NCBI RefSeq assembly: GCF_001188955.3
Contig: NZ_JPRF03000021.1
Span: forward strand, 549,389 to 613,388
DNA from: Kitasatospora aureofaciens
GTDB lineage: Bacteria > Actinomycetota > Actinomycetes > Streptomycetales > Streptomycetaceae
DNA: 64,000 nt
Direction of reading: 5' to 3'
Made by a program: the position numbers and the translations under genes
The notes under the pieces: model-generated
Databases searched by the model: none
What the model was told of the DNA's origin: nothing
What the model saw: the letters and a program-made list of their open reading frames with translations, nothing else
Shown here: one piece after another, positions 16,999-25,915 of the stretch
Layout: every line of letters begins with the position of its first letter
Numbering within the stretch: position 1 is the stretch's first letter

Positions 16999-17409
16999 TT
17001 GCTCGACCACATCGTCACCGGCCGCCTGGACGACGTTGCGCCCGAGCCCGCCGACGAGGACGTCCTGGACCAGCTCACCCGCACGACCGACAACGCCCAC
17101 GTCTACCTCGAGGCCTGGCTCACCGCTGCCTACCTCGACGGCACCGGCTGCTACGCCGACCCGGCGGTCCGAGCAGCCTCCCAGCTGCCCGAACTGCTCC
17201 TCGGACACGCCAACCGCCGCCACTCCTGCCCGCCCGGCTGCCCCGGCACGAGCGCGCAGTGCGATGGCTGCGCGCAGGCCTGCGGCGGCGACGCGCACCG
17301 CCGCCAGGCACTCATGTCGCGGCTGTTCGCCCACATCCTCGCCGACCGGCAGCAGGAAGCCAGGCGGCTCCTGGTGGTACCCGTCGCCGGTCCGGACGCT
17401 CCCGCCTGA
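16999..17409 (+). CDS. hypothetical Cys-containing protein
   Basis: A TTG start behind GAGGGG gives a 136-residue product with protein-like codon use: DQLTRTTDNAHVYLEAWLTA, a helical region, then SCPPGCPGTSAQCDGCAQAC and a further helix. The five closely spaced cysteines (C-x3-C-x6-C-x2-C-x3-C) suggest metal binding. I do not recognise the family. It is divergent from the ATP-grasp operon with about 190 bp between starts, so it could share regulation with it; that is speculation. The TTG start and lack of a known relative limit confidence. Confidence 0.45.
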   Translation: MLDHIVTGRLDDVAPEPADEDVLDQLTRTTDNAHVYLEAWLTAAYLDGTGCYADPAVRAASQLPELLLGHANRRHSCPPGCPGTSAQCDGCAQACGGDAHRRQALMSRLFAHILADRQQEARRLLVVPVAGPDAPA

Positions 17410-17485
17410 TGAAACGTCAGGCCGCCGGCCTACAACACGACCGGACCGCGTTGCGCCCCTGACCTGGGCATATGGACCACGCAAG

Positions 17486-17534
17486 AAGAGCTCGTGCGGG
17501 GTGCAACACGGCGTTGCACCCCGCACGAGCTCTT
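17486..17534. terminator. 22-bp perfect hairpin
   Basis: Arms 17486-17507 and 17513-17534 are perfectly complementary around a 5-base loop. It lies 77 bp after the Cys protein gene and at the far edge of the tandem hairpin array. It is strong enough to terminate transcription from either side. Confidence 0.7.
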
Positions 17535-17539
17535 CGAGT

Positions 17540-17762
17540 TTGTTCTGCCCGACCAGAACGAAGCGGTATCACCAGTGCTACCGACGGCCGACATCACACC
17601 GCCCAGAGCAGCGGCTTTCCCCTCGGGGAGAACGATGTACGCGCCAGCCGCGGCTTCGTTCTGCAGGAGCAGAACGGGGCGGTACCACCAGTGGTACCGC
17701 CCCGCACCATCACACGGCTCTGACCAGCATCGTTCCCCTCCAGGGGAACGATGTACGCGGAA
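17540..17762. repeat. two tandem hairpin-bearing units (about 110 bp each)
   Basis: Unit 1 (about 17540-17650) and unit 2 (about 17660-17762) share the same order of elements: GTTCTG..CAGAAC stem, GCGGTA-YCACCAGTG-STACCGC stem, a short spacer, and CCCCTC..GGGG followed by GAACGATGTACGCG. In unit 2 the stems are perfect: 12 bp at about 17677-17704 and 11 bp at about 17728-17751. The array lies directly after the stop codon of the minus-strand winged-helix gene. It may be a set of terminators, binding sites for that regulator, or a structured RNA. Confidence 0.65.
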
Positions 17763-18146
17763 TCAGCCCCGCGGCCGCAGCTGGTGGACCTTCGCCAGCT
17801 GTCCGTCCTCGCCGGCCACCTCGTCTTTCTCGTCCGTCTCGATGCCCAGGGCCGCCCGGCCCAGGACGTAGAAGCGGCTGCCAACGGCGGAGTGCGAGAG
17901 CTCCAGCCAGCCCGCCGCCGCCAGCCGGCCGATGCTCCGCGAGGCGCTGGTGGTGCTCAGGCCGAGCTCGCGGCCGATGTCGGTGGTCGTCTTGGTGACC
18001 GCCTCACCGATCGGCACCGCGGTCGCGTAGTACATCAGCATCCGCAGATCCGCACCGGGCAGCGAGCCGGCCCGGAGCAGCAGCGCGTTGATCTCGTCCG
18101 CCTCCAGGAAGCGGACAGCGAACTCGACAGCGGCCGGGGAGCTCAT
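17763..18146 (-). CDS. winged-helix MarR-like regulator
   Basis: The ATG has AAGGAG eight bases upstream. The 127-residue product has helices reading EADEINALLLRAGSLPGADL, then a winged helix TTTDIGRELGLSTTSASRSI with GRLAAAGWLEL and a wing HSAVGSRFYVLG. This is the fold of MarR-type and plasmid replication-initiator-type DNA-binding proteins; I favour a transcriptional regulator. The charged C-terminal tail may be disordered. It is followed immediately by the tandem hairpin array, which could hold its binding sites. The 61-bp gap to the upstream gene suggests they may be co-transcribed. Confidence 0.65.
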   Translation of the reverse strand: MSSPAAVEFAVRFLEADEINALLLRAGSLPGADLRMLMYYATAVPIGEAVTKTTTDIGRELGLSTTSASRSIGRLAAAGWLELSHSAVGSRFYVLGRAALGIETDEKDEVAGEDGQLAKVHQLRPRG

Positions 18147-18207
18147 GCGGTCTCCTTCTTCTTCCGAGGAGCGGTCTTGGGAGCAGGAAGTTTGACCGGT
18201 GCTGAAT

Positions 18208-18627
18208 CTAGTCCGCGGTACAGCCCCAGTAGGCGATCTCGGCTGGTTCGCCATCTTGGTACAGCACCGTGCACCGGCCCATTCCTCGGCCGACAGGGTT
18301 CAGGAGTTGCGGTAGCGCGGCCTCCCACTGTTCGCGCGTGGGCCGGCCGTTGGGAGCCCAGCTTCGGACTTCGCTCCCGGTCAGTGGGCGCATCATGGCG
18401 ACGTCGTCGCCGCCTTCGGCGTCGATCAGCGCGTAGAAGTCGAGCACTGTGCCGGTGCCTCCCGTCAGGATGTACTCCTGCCAGTCCTCGTCCCGCCACA
18501 GCTCACTGATGCTCTGCCCCGGAAAACCGTGATCGTCCTTCGCCAGCTCCCGCGCCTGAGCCTGACGGAATGCCGCTCCCAGATCCTCCTGGTAGGGCCC
18601 GGTTTCCGCCCATCCACTGCCACCCAC
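18208..18627 (-). CDS. hypothetical protein
   Basis: A GTG start behind GGGAGGG gives 139 residues: GPYQEDLGAAFRQAQARELA near the N-terminus, then SISELWRDEDWQEYILTGGT, VLDFYALIDAEGGDD and a C-terminal QDGEPAEIAYWGCTAD. The composition is that of a folded cytoplasmic protein, with no signal peptide or membrane segment. The pattern is common among uncharacterised streptomycete proteins, but I cannot assign a family. It lies 61 bp upstream of the winged-helix gene on the same strand. The stretch from 18628 to 18860 contains only non-coding GC-rich sequence. Confidence 0.6.
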   Translation of the reverse strand: MGGSGWAETGPYQEDLGAAFRQAQARELAKDDHGFPGQSISELWRDEDWQEYILTGGTGTVLDFYALIDAEGGDDVAMMRPLTGSEVRSWAPNGRPTREQWEAALPQLLNPVGRGMGRCTVLYQDGEPAEIAYWGCTAD

Positions 18628-18860
18628 GCAAAACCCTCCCTGGTCACCCGTCCTGGCTGCGCCGCACGCTAGCGGTCGCCGCTGATCGGCGGCGGGCAGC
18701 GGCTCGCGAGGGCCGCGCCGGGGCGCGGTCTGCTGGACGGGCCGGGTCGGACGCGGCGGCCTGCGCGACCACTGGCCCACGATCGTCGGCCCCGACGCCG
18801 CCGCCCACTGGCACCTGCGTGGCGGCCGCCGGAACCGGCGACCGCCGAGGGCGCCGGAGA

Positions 18861-19145
18861 TCAGAAGTGGTGGGTGGTGTCCCGCTCGGCCGCTTCGATC
18901 TGGTTGATCCGACGCTGCAGCGCGTCGGCCTGGGCACGGGTCTTGCGCGCCGCGTCGTGCTGGCCCGCGCGGTCCAGTCGGTCGGCCTTCTGACGCAGTT
19001 CGGCGACCTGCTGGCGCATCTTGTTGAGGTCGACCTTGATCGAGGCGGCAGCCGCCGGCTGGGCGGAGGCGACCTGGGCAACCGTCGCCAGGGCGCCGCC
19101 AGCCAAGGCTGCGGTCAGGACGAGGGCGGTCATGCGTCGACGCAT
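18861..19145 (-). CDS. small secreted coiled-coil protein
   Basis: The ATG is preceded by AAGGAG. The 94-residue protein starts with a clear signal peptide (MRRRMTALVLTAALAGGALA, then an ASA/AAA cleavage region near residue 30). The mature part is a single predicted heptad-rich helix, KMRQQVAELRQKADRLDRAG followed by DAARKTRAQADALQRRINQI. It is probably an exported, coiled-coil-forming peptide; function unknown. It appears monocistronic, with its own upstream region containing an inverted repeat. Confidence 0.75.
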   Translation of the reverse strand: MRRRMTALVLTAALAGGALATVAQVASAQPAAAASIKVDLNKMRQQVAELRQKADRLDRAGQHDAARKTRAQADALQRRINQIEAAERDTTHHF

Positions 19146-19174
19146 GGGTGACTCCTTACGGTATTACACGGATC

Positions 19175-19206
19175 ACTGACTGGACATCATCGGATTACCA
19201 GTCAGT
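19175..19206. promoter_or_regulatory. inverted repeat upstream of the secreted coiled-coil gene
   Basis: ACTGACTGG at 19175-19183 and its reverse complement at 19198-19206, about 30 bp before the start codon. The position is right for an operator overlapping the promoter. Confidence 0.4.
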
Positions 19207-19636
19207 AACCATGATGGCACGATCCTGTGCCGCCTCCTGCGCCCGAACCGTCCTACCCTGCGCACCGCTACAACCCGCTCCCCGGACCACTACAACCCAC
19301 CCTTCCCCCCTCCACATCGCTCCGCTCCGGCACCCGTGAGGGCCTGGCCGCCCCGGCCCGTGTGCGGGAGGAGCCGTGCTGCCGGGTGCGCACCGAACGG
19401 TTCGTCAGCCTCGGCGGCACGGTCTTCGTGATCCACCGCCATCAGCCCGCCTGCCCGCGCTGGACCAATTCCCGCCACAACCTGAATCCCCGGGCCTCGC
19501 GGCCGGTCACTCAGCCGGCTGGGAGGTGCCCGCACGGGCGGCCCGCTTCAGTTCCATCTCGGTTTCAGCACCGCCACACAGCAGGCCCGCAACCGGGCCG
19601 CCCAGACCTCGGCGCCGCCCAGCGGGTGTCGCAGCT

Positions 19637-19853
19637 CTGGGCCCCTGTCTGGTGGGTGTGGTGGGTGGGTTGGGGCGTTGGGCAGTGCCACGTGCACAAG
19701 TACATGAAGCCATTGCTGGGCCTGATCGAGCAGGGCAAGATCGCTCCCACCTGGGTGATCACCCACCGGCTGCCCCTGACCGAGGCACCGACCGGCTACG
19801 ACCTGTTCAAGAACAAGAAGGACCACTGCGAGAAGGTCGTCCTCAAGCCATGA
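19637..19853 (+). pseudogene. zinc alcohol/formaldehyde dehydrogenase C-terminal fragment
   Basis: The frame reads HVHKYMKPLLGLIEQGKIAP, then TWVITHRLPLTEAPTGYDLF and KNKKDHCEKVVLKP before the stop. This is the C-terminal end of zinc-dependent medium-chain dehydrogenases of the glutathione-independent formaldehyde dehydrogenase type. All upstream catalytic and Rossmann parts are missing. The break coincides with a roughly 50-bp repeat (19637-19688) that recurs at about 41142-41195, so a repeat-mediated rearrangement probably removed the 5' part. The stretch 19207-19636 has no supported gene, and 19854-20103 is an empty leader region. Confidence 0.65.
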
Positions 19854-20103
19854 GAGCCGCGATGGATGCGGCACCATGCCTCGCTAACGCCGACAAGCCG
19901 AGCCGGTTCTGCAGAACGTGCGCGAACATCCGCTGCGATCGAGAGGTGCCATAGGCGCCTGACCTGCCCAGCACTGTCCTTGCCTTGCGGGGGCTCTGCG
20001 GAGGGCTGAACCTGAAAGTGAGGCATGCCTACTGACCACATGGACCGAGCGCGGACGGCTGCGGGGCTCGGACACCGCGGCCCGCGCAGGGAGCGGGTTC
20101 CCC

Positions 20104-20331
20104 ATGAGGCTTGTCGTCGATCTCAACCGGTGCCAGGGATACGCGCAGTGCGTCTTTCTCGCCCCGGACGTCTTCGCCCTGCATGGCGATGAGGCACTGC
20201 TGTTCTCCCCTCGCTTCGACGAGGCGCAGCGCGACCGGGTGGAAGAGGCTGCTGCCGCCTGCCCGGTCCAGGCCATCCTTGTCGACTACTCCGACGAGCC
20301 GACGAGGGGGGCGGAGCCCCATGTCGGCTGA
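20104..20331 (+). CDS. 3Fe-4S ferredoxin, P450 partner
   Basis: A 75-residue ferredoxin with C10-x5-C16 near the N-terminus and C53-P54 in AAACPVQAI, the three-cysteine pattern of 3Fe-4S ferredoxins that serve bacterial cytochromes P450; tyrosine stands where a fourth ligand would be. It would carry electrons from the reductase encoded next to the P450. Its stop codon overlaps the start of the reductase gene by 11 bp, and the P450 follows, so the three genes form one operon for a complete class I P450 system. The ATG lies behind GGGAGCGGG. Confidence 0.85.
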   Translation: MRLVVDLNRCQGYAQCVFLAPDVFALHGDEALLFSPRFDEAQRDRVEEAAAACPVQAILVDYSDEPTRGAEPHVG

Positions 20332-21715
20332 CGCGGACGTCGAGGTCCTGCGGCGGGAGGGCCGCATCGTCGTCGTCGGTGCTTCGCTGGCCGGTCTGCG
20401 CGCGGCGGAGACCCTGCGGGACAAGGGCTTCACCGGGTCCCTGACCATGATCGGTGATGAGCCGTACGAGCCCTACGACCGGCCGCCGCTGTCCAAACAG
20501 GCGCTGCTCGGGCGAGCGCGGGCCGAGGACACCGCGCTGCCGCGACGGCGCGAGATCGATGCCGAATGGCGTCTGGGCGTCGCCGCCGAGGGCCTGGACC
20601 GGCAGGCCAAGCGGGTACGCCTGGCGAACCGCGACACCGTCCCCTACGACCGCCTGCTGATCACCACCGGGACCAGAGCGCGACCCTGGATCCACCCGGA
20701 CGAGGCCGCGCTGGACGGGGTATTCGTGCTGCGTACCCGCGACGACTCCGTACGCCTGGACCGGAAGCTGGCCGGCAGCCCGTCCCGGGTGCTGGTGATC
20801 GGCGCCGGTTTCACGGGCTCCGAGGTCGCCTCCGCCTGCCGGGAGCGGGGCCTTGAGGTCACGGTCGCCGAACGCGGTCCTGCACCGCTGGTGGGCGCAC
20901 TGGGCGGGGTGATCGGCGCGGTCGCGGACCGGCTGCAGCGCAGGAAGGGAGTCAATCTGCGCTGCGGCATCAGCGTCACCGCTCTGGAAGGCGACTACGC
21001 CGGACGACTCAGGCGCGCCCATCTGTCGGACGGCTCGGCGATCGAGGCGGAGGTGGCGGTCGTCTCGCTCGGAGCCATCAGGAACACCGATTGGCTCGCC
21101 GGCTCCGGGCTGGCCGCGGGCCCCCGGGGGATCGCGTGTGACGCCGGGTGCCGGGTCTTCGACGTCAACGGCATCGTCACCGACGACATCTACGCCGCCG
21201 GCGACGTCGCACGCAGCCCGCACCCACTGTTCGACTACCAGTTCCTGTCGCTGGAGCACTGGGGCAACGCGGTCGAACAGGCCGAGATCGCCGCCCACAA
21301 CATGATCTGTGCGGGTCCCGATCGCCGTCCGCACCTGTGGCTGCCGATGTTCTGGTCCTCCCAGTTCGGCGTCAACATCAAGTCCGTGGGCGTGCCCTCG
21401 CTGGGCGACCAACTGGTTGTTGCCCAGGGAACGCTCGCCGAGGAGCGGTTCGTCGCGGTGTACGGGTACCACGGCCGCGTCATCGCCGCGGCGTCCTTCG
21501 ACGGAGCCAAGTGGCTGGGGTTCTACCAGCAGCAGATCGAGGCCGCCGCGCCGTTCCCGCCGGAGTACGGCACGGTCGACCGTCGCACCGAAACGCTGGA
21601 GCCGGTCGACCCGGCCTTCCCCGACCCCCACCTGCCCACCCACGGGCCCACCGTCACGCTGACGGGTCACTCACCGAGCGAGCGGCGTGTCGAGTTCGTT
21701 CCGTCGCATGCCTGA
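20321..21715 (+). CDS. FAD-dependent ferredoxin reductase
   Basis: The 464-residue protein has an N-terminal FAD-binding motif IVVVGASLAGLRAAE, the EPYDRPPLSKQALL stretch typical of putidaredoxin/rhodocoxin reductases, an NAD(P)H motif VLVIGAGFTGSEVAS, and the second FAD motif IYAAGDVAR. The C-terminal dimerisation/reductase domain (HLWLPMFWSSQFGVNIKSVG) is intact. It passes electrons from NAD(P)H to the adjacent ferredoxin. The start at 20321 lies within the last codons of the ferredoxin gene, which implies translational coupling. The length is slightly above the usual 400-420 residues because of an extended tail. Confidence 0.9.
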   Translation: MSADADVEVLRREGRIVVVGASLAGLRAAETLRDKGFTGSLTMIGDEPYEPYDRPPLSKQALLGRARAEDTALPRRREIDAEWRLGVAAEGLDRQAKRVRLANRDTVPYDRLLITTGTRARPWIHPDEAALDGVFVLRTRDDSVRLDRKLAGSPSRVLVIGAGFTGSEVASACRERGLEVTVAERGPAPLVGALGGVIGAVADRLQRRKGVNLRCGISVTALEGDYAGRLRRAHLSDGSAIEAEVAVVSLGAIRNTDWLAGSGLAAGPRGIACDAGCRVFDVNGIVTDDIYAAGDVARSPHPLFDYQFLSLEHWGNAVEQAEIAAHNMICAGPDRRPHLWLPMFWSSQFGVNIKSVGVPSLGDQLVVAQGTLAEERFVAVYGYHGRVIAAASFDGAKWLGFYQQQIEAAAPFPPEYGTVDRRTETLEPVDPAFPDPHLPTHGPTVTLTGHSPSERRVEFVPSHA

Positions 21716-21754
21716 TCACCGGCCCTGTGCCGCCCGGAGCCCTCAGGAGAGACC

Positions 21755-22963
21755 ATGACGCCCGGCACCATCACCGCGCAGATCACCGACTACGCCAACC
21801 GAGCCGATCCGTACCCGCTCTACGCGGAACTGCGCGAGCAACCGGTCAGGCGGGAGGACGACGGCACCTACCTGGTCAGCACCTACTATGAGGTGCGGAA
21901 CCTTGCCAACGACCCGCGGCTGAGCAACGACACACGCAACCGCCCGCCCGGCTACGCCCGCGTCGGGCACCCGGCGGAGGAGACCGGTCTGCCGCCGAGC
22001 TTCATCTTCACCGACCCGCCCGTGCACGACCGGCTGCGCGACACCATCAACCGGCCGTTCGGTCCCCCGCACAGCCCCAGATTCCTCGACGGCCTGCGCG
22101 CAGACCTGGCCACGGTCGTCACCGAGCTGCTCGACGCCTTCGAAGGCAAGGACCAGGTCGACATCGTCGAGGACTTCTCCTACCCCCTACCCGTCACCGC
22201 CATCTGCAAGGTCCTCGGCGTGCCGCGTGAGGACGAACCGCGCTTCCACATCTGGGCCGATGCCCTGGCGTCGTCACTCGATCCCCGCCCCGGCGGCGAC
22301 GACGGCCAGGAAAAGGCACAGCGGGCACGCCAGGACATGGGCGCCTACCTGTCCGACCTGATCGAGACCAAACGCCGCCACCCCGGCCCCGGCATACTCA
22401 GTGCCCTCGCCCCCGACATGACACCGGCAGACCTGGAGGCCACCGCAGTGCTGCTCCTGGTCGCCGGCCACGAGACCACCGTCAACGCGATCACCAATAC
22501 GACCCTCACTCTGCTGCGCCACCCCGACGTCCTTGAGCGGTTCCAGAAGGACCCGGACCTGGCCGTCCCGCTCATCGAGGAAGTGCTGCGGTTCGAGCCC
22601 CCGGTCCAGTTCGTCCCGTGGACCACCGCCCTGGCCGACATCGACGTCGCCGGCACCACGATCCCCAAGGGCTCGCCGGTCTGGCTCATGCTGGCCGCGG
22701 CCAATCGTGACCCCAAACGCTTCGAGGACCCCGACCGGTTCGATCCCGACCGCAAGGACAACGAGCACCTGGGTTTCTACACCGGCATCCACTACTGCTT
22801 CGGCGCCCCGCTCGCCCGCATAGAACTACATGCGGCCGTGCCCGAACTGTTCCGCCGGGTCAAGTTCTCCGGGCTGCTCGAGGACCCGCCGCCGTACCGC
22901 ACCAACGCCGTACTGCGCGGCCCACGCCATCTTCCCGTGGCGATCGAGGGCCTGACGGCTTGA
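21755..22963 (+). CDS. cytochrome P450
   Basis: 402 residues, the usual bacterial length. The I-helix motif AGHETT is at 237-242, the ExxR pair EEVLR at about 275-279, and the heme loop GFYTGIHYCFGAPLAR places the cysteine ligand at about 348. The FTDPPVHDRLR segment is typical of bacterial CYPs. The ATG is preceded by AGGAGAG, 39 bp after the reductase gene. With ferredoxin and reductase it makes a self-sufficient monooxygenase operon. The substrate cannot be told from sequence; no biosynthetic cluster is adjacent, so detoxification or xenobiotic oxidation is as likely as secondary metabolism. Confidence 0.9.
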   Translation: MTPGTITAQITDYANRADPYPLYAELREQPVRREDDGTYLVSTYYEVRNLANDPRLSNDTRNRPPGYARVGHPAEETGLPPSFIFTDPPVHDRLRDTINRPFGPPHSPRFLDGLRADLATVVTELLDAFEGKDQVDIVEDFSYPLPVTAICKVLGVPREDEPRFHIWADALASSLDPRPGGDDGQEKAQRARQDMGAYLSDLIETKRRHPGPGILSALAPDMTPADLEATAVLLLVAGHETTVNAITNTTLTLLRHPDVLERFQKDPDLAVPLIEEVLRFEPPVQFVPWTTALADIDVAGTTIPKGSPVWLMLAAANRDPKRFEDPDRFDPDRKDNEHLGFYTGIHYCFGAPLARIELHAAVPELFRRVKFSGLLEDPPPYRTNAVLRGPRHLPVAIEGLTA

Positions 22964-23019
22964 GCACCACGGAACGAGGGCCGAGCGACATCTGCCGTTT
23001 CGATGATGGACGGTCACCT

Positions 23020-23425
23020 GCCGCAGTAGACCGTCTCGTGGTCCTGTCGCCGAACAGGCGCGGGAGCTGGCGGCGGAGGTGCTGGGCGGGCTGGGGATGC
23101 AGCTGCATCCGGAGAAGTCCGGCATCGTCTGCCTCACCCGGGGCGGACAGGGCTTCGAGTTTCCCGGCTTCCACCATCGCAAGGTGGAGTCGTGGAAATG
23201 GCGGGGCAGGTTCTACCTGCAACGCTGGCCCTCGCAACGAGCGTTGGGGGTGCTGCGGGACAAGATCCGCGCAGCCGCCTCCCGCTCGAAGACCGAACGG
23301 CCGGTGGCCGCCGTCGTGGCCGAGTTCAACCCCGTGTCGAGTCTCGGCGCCGGGGCGAGTTCACCGACAAGGTCCTCTCTGTGATGCGCAGCGAATTCGG
23401 CGGCCACGCCGAGAAGAAGGCGTAG
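23020..23425 (+). pseudogene. group II intron maturase fragment
   Basis: The frame at 23079 onward reads LGGLGMQLHPEKSGIVCLTR, then GQGFEFPGFHHRKVESWKWR, GRFYLQRWPSQRALGVLRDK. This is the end of the reverse-transcriptase domain and the start of the maturase domain of group II intron proteins. A frameshift separates the preceding VVLSP segment, and the catalytic YADD region is missing. It is an inactive relic lying between the P450 operon and the HAD gene. Confidence 0.7.
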
Positions 23426-23546
23426 GCACGACGCCTTCGCAGTCAGCGGTGGGCATACCCCGTGGGCGATGTCCCGCGCTACTCGGTCCTGTCCCCGAGG
23501 TCAGCCGCCCAGCTCCTGGACCCACCGGACCAACCCGGAGGCAGGC

Positions 23547-24353
23547 ATGGCCCCCCAATCCATCCGACTGCTGCTCGCCGACGTCGACGGCACGCTCGTC
23601 ACCCAGGACAAGGTCCTCACCGAGCGGGCCATCGCCGCGGTCGCGAACCTGCGGCAGGCCGGGATACTCTTCGCCGTCACCAGCGGCCGCCCGCCACGCG
23701 GCATGTCCATGCTCATCGAGCCGCTTGAGCTCAGCACGCCGATCGCGGCGTTCAACGGCGGGCTGTTCGCCCGCCCCGACATGTCGGTGATCGAGCAGCA
23801 GGTCGTACCGGACGACGTGACGCCGGCAGCGATCGAACTGCTCATCGCCCACGGGCTGAGCGTGTGGGTCTACCGGGGCGCGGACTGGCTGGTCCTGGAC
23901 CCTCAGGGACCACACGTGGCCCGCGAGTCCTGGACGGTCCGGTTCGACCCGACGCCCGTCGACAGCTTCACCCCGGTCTCGGACGGCGTGGCCAAGGTCG
24001 TCGGGGTGAGCGATGACCACGACGTGGTCCAGAAGGCGGTGGCGGCGGCCAGCGAGCGCTTCGGCGACCACGTGTCGGTGTCCAGGTCTCAGCCCTACTA
24101 CGCCGACGTCACCCACCCCCACGCCAACAAGGGCTGCGTGGTCCGCTACCTCTCCGGGGCCTACCGGATCCCGGCCGAGGAGATCGCCACGATCGGCGAC
24201 ATGCCCAACGACGTACTCATGTTCGCCCACTCGGGACTCAGTATCGCCATGGGCAACGCGAGCCAGGAGGTCCAGCGGGCCGCCCGTCGTGTCACCACAA
24301 CCAATGAGGACGAGGGCTTCGCCAACGCGGTGGAGCGGTTCATCCTGCCTTGA
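23547..24353 (+). CDS. HAD-superfamily Cof-type phosphatase
   Basis: The start is the ATG after GGAGG; an upstream extension lacks a ribosome site. The 268-residue protein has motif [13 protein letters not shown] (Asp12 and Asp14), motif II AVTSGRP, a type C2 cap domain in the middle, and the motif IV region [12 protein letters not shown]. These are the marks of Cof-type sugar phosphatases of the HAD superfamily, which hydrolyse small phosphorylated metabolites. It is followed after 35 bp by glucose-6-phosphate dehydrogenase in the same direction, so the operon may act on hexose phosphates. Confidence 0.88.
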   Translation: MAPQSIRLLLADVDGTLVTQDKVLTERAIAAVANLRQAGILFAVTSGRPPRGMSMLIEPLELSTPIAAFNGGLFARPDMSVIEQQVVPDDVTPAAIELLIAHGLSVWVYRGADWLVLDPQGPHVARESWTVRFDPTPVDSFTPVSDGVAKVVGVSDDHDVVQKAVAAASERFGDHVSVSRSQPYYADVTHPHANKGCVVRYLSGAYRIPAEEIATIGDMPNDVLMFAHSGLSIAMGNASQEVQRAARRVTTTNEDEGFANAVERFILP

Positions 24354-24388
24354 CCCCGGCGCTGCCAAGGCCGACGAGAAGGAGTGCC

Positions 24389-25834
24389 ATGACTGCACCG
24401 ACGAGCACGGCCGCGGATGTCCTGGTGATCTTCGGCATCACCGGAGATCTGGCCAGGAAGATGACCTTCCGGTCCCTGTACCGCCTGGAGCGCCGCCGGT
24501 TGCTCCGCTGCCCGGTCGTCGGCGTGGCCCGCCAGGAGTGGTCGGCCACGGCTCTACTGGATCACGCCCGCCACGCCATCGAGGACACGGGCGAGACGAT
24601 CGACGAGGACGTGTTCCAGCGGTTCGCGCAGCGGCTGTCGATGACCTCCGGCGACTTCGGGGATCCGAGCACCTATGACCGCCTCGCCCGGACGATCGAG
24701 ACCCGGCACACTCCGGTCTTTTATCTGGAGATCCCACCGTCGCTGTTCGGCCGCGTGGTTGAGGGCCTGGCCGGTGCCAACCTCACCGCTCAGGCCCGGG
24801 TCGTCGTGGAGAAGCCGTTCGGCCACGACCTGGCGTCGGCCCGGGCGCTGAATGCCCAGTTGCGTAGGCTTCTGGAGGAGCAGCAGATCCTCCGCATCGA
24901 CCACTTCCTCGGCAAGGAACCGTCCCTGGACATCCTGTTCCTCCGGTTCGCCAACTCCGTCCTGGAGCCGCTGTGGAACCGCGACCGGATCCAGTGCGTG
25001 CAGATCACCATGGCCGAGGACTTCGGCGTGGCGGACCGGGGCAGCTTCTACGACCCGGTCGGGGCACTCCGCGACGTCGTGCAGAACCACCTGCTCCAGC
25101 TCATCGGGCTGTTCGCCTCCGAGCCGCCGAGCACCGCCGACGCCGACGGGCTGCGCGACAAGCGAGTAGAGGTGTTCCGGGCTATCCCGTCGGCGGACCC
25201 GAGGCACTACGTCCGCGGCCAGTACGACGGCTACCTGGCCGTGCCGGGGGTGAGCCCGGACTCGCAGACCGAGACCTACGCCGCGCTGCGGCTGGAGATC
25301 GACAACTGGCGCTGGTCGGGCGTCCCGATCTTCATCCGGGCCGGTAAGGCCCTCCCGGAGCGAGTCACCGAGATACGGGTCGTCTTCAAGCGGCCCCCCG
25401 GGGTCGCGTTCGCGCCGACGTGCGCGCCGGACCCGAACGAGCTCATCCTGCGGATCGACCCCGACCCGGGTGTCGACCTGGTCGTGCAGGCCAAGCAGCC
25501 CGGAGCCAGGGCGACCCGGACGGTGGATCTGTCGCTGATCTTCTCCGAGGAGCTCGGGGAGGCACCGGAGCCCTACGAGCGGCTGCTCGGCGACGCCATG
25601 GAAGGGGATTCCAGCCTCTTCACCCGGGAGGACAGCGTGGAGGAGACCTGGCGCATCGTCCAGCCACTGCTGGACGCCCCGCCCCCGGTGGAGCCGTACA
25701 AGTCGGGGTCCTGGGGACCGGCCGGCGCAGACAAGCTGCTCGCGGGACACCCGCGTTGGCGCGACCCCTGGCTCCACTCCCGCGCCATGAGCCAACACCG
25801 TACGCAGCTGGACACGCCGGGCCGGACCGGCTGA
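24389..25834 (+). CDS. zwf: glucose-6-phosphate dehydrogenase
   Basis: 481 residues, starting at an ATG behind GAAGGAG. The N-terminal Rossmann motif is [13 protein letters not shown], the active-site signature RIDHFLGKE lies at about residue 170, and conserved blocks [22 protein letters not shown] and [12 protein letters not shown] are all present. The enzyme oxidises glucose 6-phosphate to 6-phosphogluconolactone and makes NADPH, the entry to the pentose phosphate pathway. Here it stands apart from the usual tal-zwf-opcA cluster and next to a HAD phosphatase, so it is probably an accessory paralogue supplying NADPH, perhaps to the nearby P450 system. Confidence 0.93.
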   Translation: MTAPTSTAADVLVIFGITGDLARKMTFRSLYRLERRRLLRCPVVGVARQEWSATALLDHARHAIEDTGETIDEDVFQRFAQRLSMTSGDFGDPSTYDRLARTIETRHTPVFYLEIPPSLFGRVVEGLAGANLTAQARVVVEKPFGHDLASARALNAQLRRLLEEQQILRIDHFLGKEPSLDILFLRFANSVLEPLWNRDRIQCVQITMAEDFGVADRGSFYDPVGALRDVVQNHLLQLIGLFASEPPSTADADGLRDKRVEVFRAIPSADPRHYVRGQYDGYLAVPGVSPDSQTETYAALRLEIDNWRWSGVPIFIRAGKALPERVTEIRVVFKRPPGVAFAPTCAPDPNELILRIDPDPGVDLVVQAKQPGARATRTVDLSLIFSEELGEAPEPYERLLGDAMEGDSSLFTREDSVEETWRIVQPLLDAPPPVEPYKSGSWGPAGADKLLAGHPRWRDPWLHSRAMSQHRTQLDTPGRTG

Positions 25835-25915
25835 ACCTTTTTGGGTGCAGCTCGTTCTGAGGGAGGTGTCTGGCGTACTCGGCGTGGTTTTGGCCTTTGT
25901 CAGCTGTCGAAGCCG

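Noticed and set aside
17540..17762. CRISPR array or integron attC array
   Set aside because: Only two units, spacers not unique-versus-repeat in character, no cas or integrase gene nearby.
20123..21670. Long minus-strand frame opposite the ferredoxin reductase
   Set aside because: Antisense of a well-supported flavoprotein; no start signal or recognisable motif.
20104..22963. Part of a secondary-metabolite cluster
   Set aside because: The P450 system stands alone; no synthase, tailoring or transport genes are adjacent.
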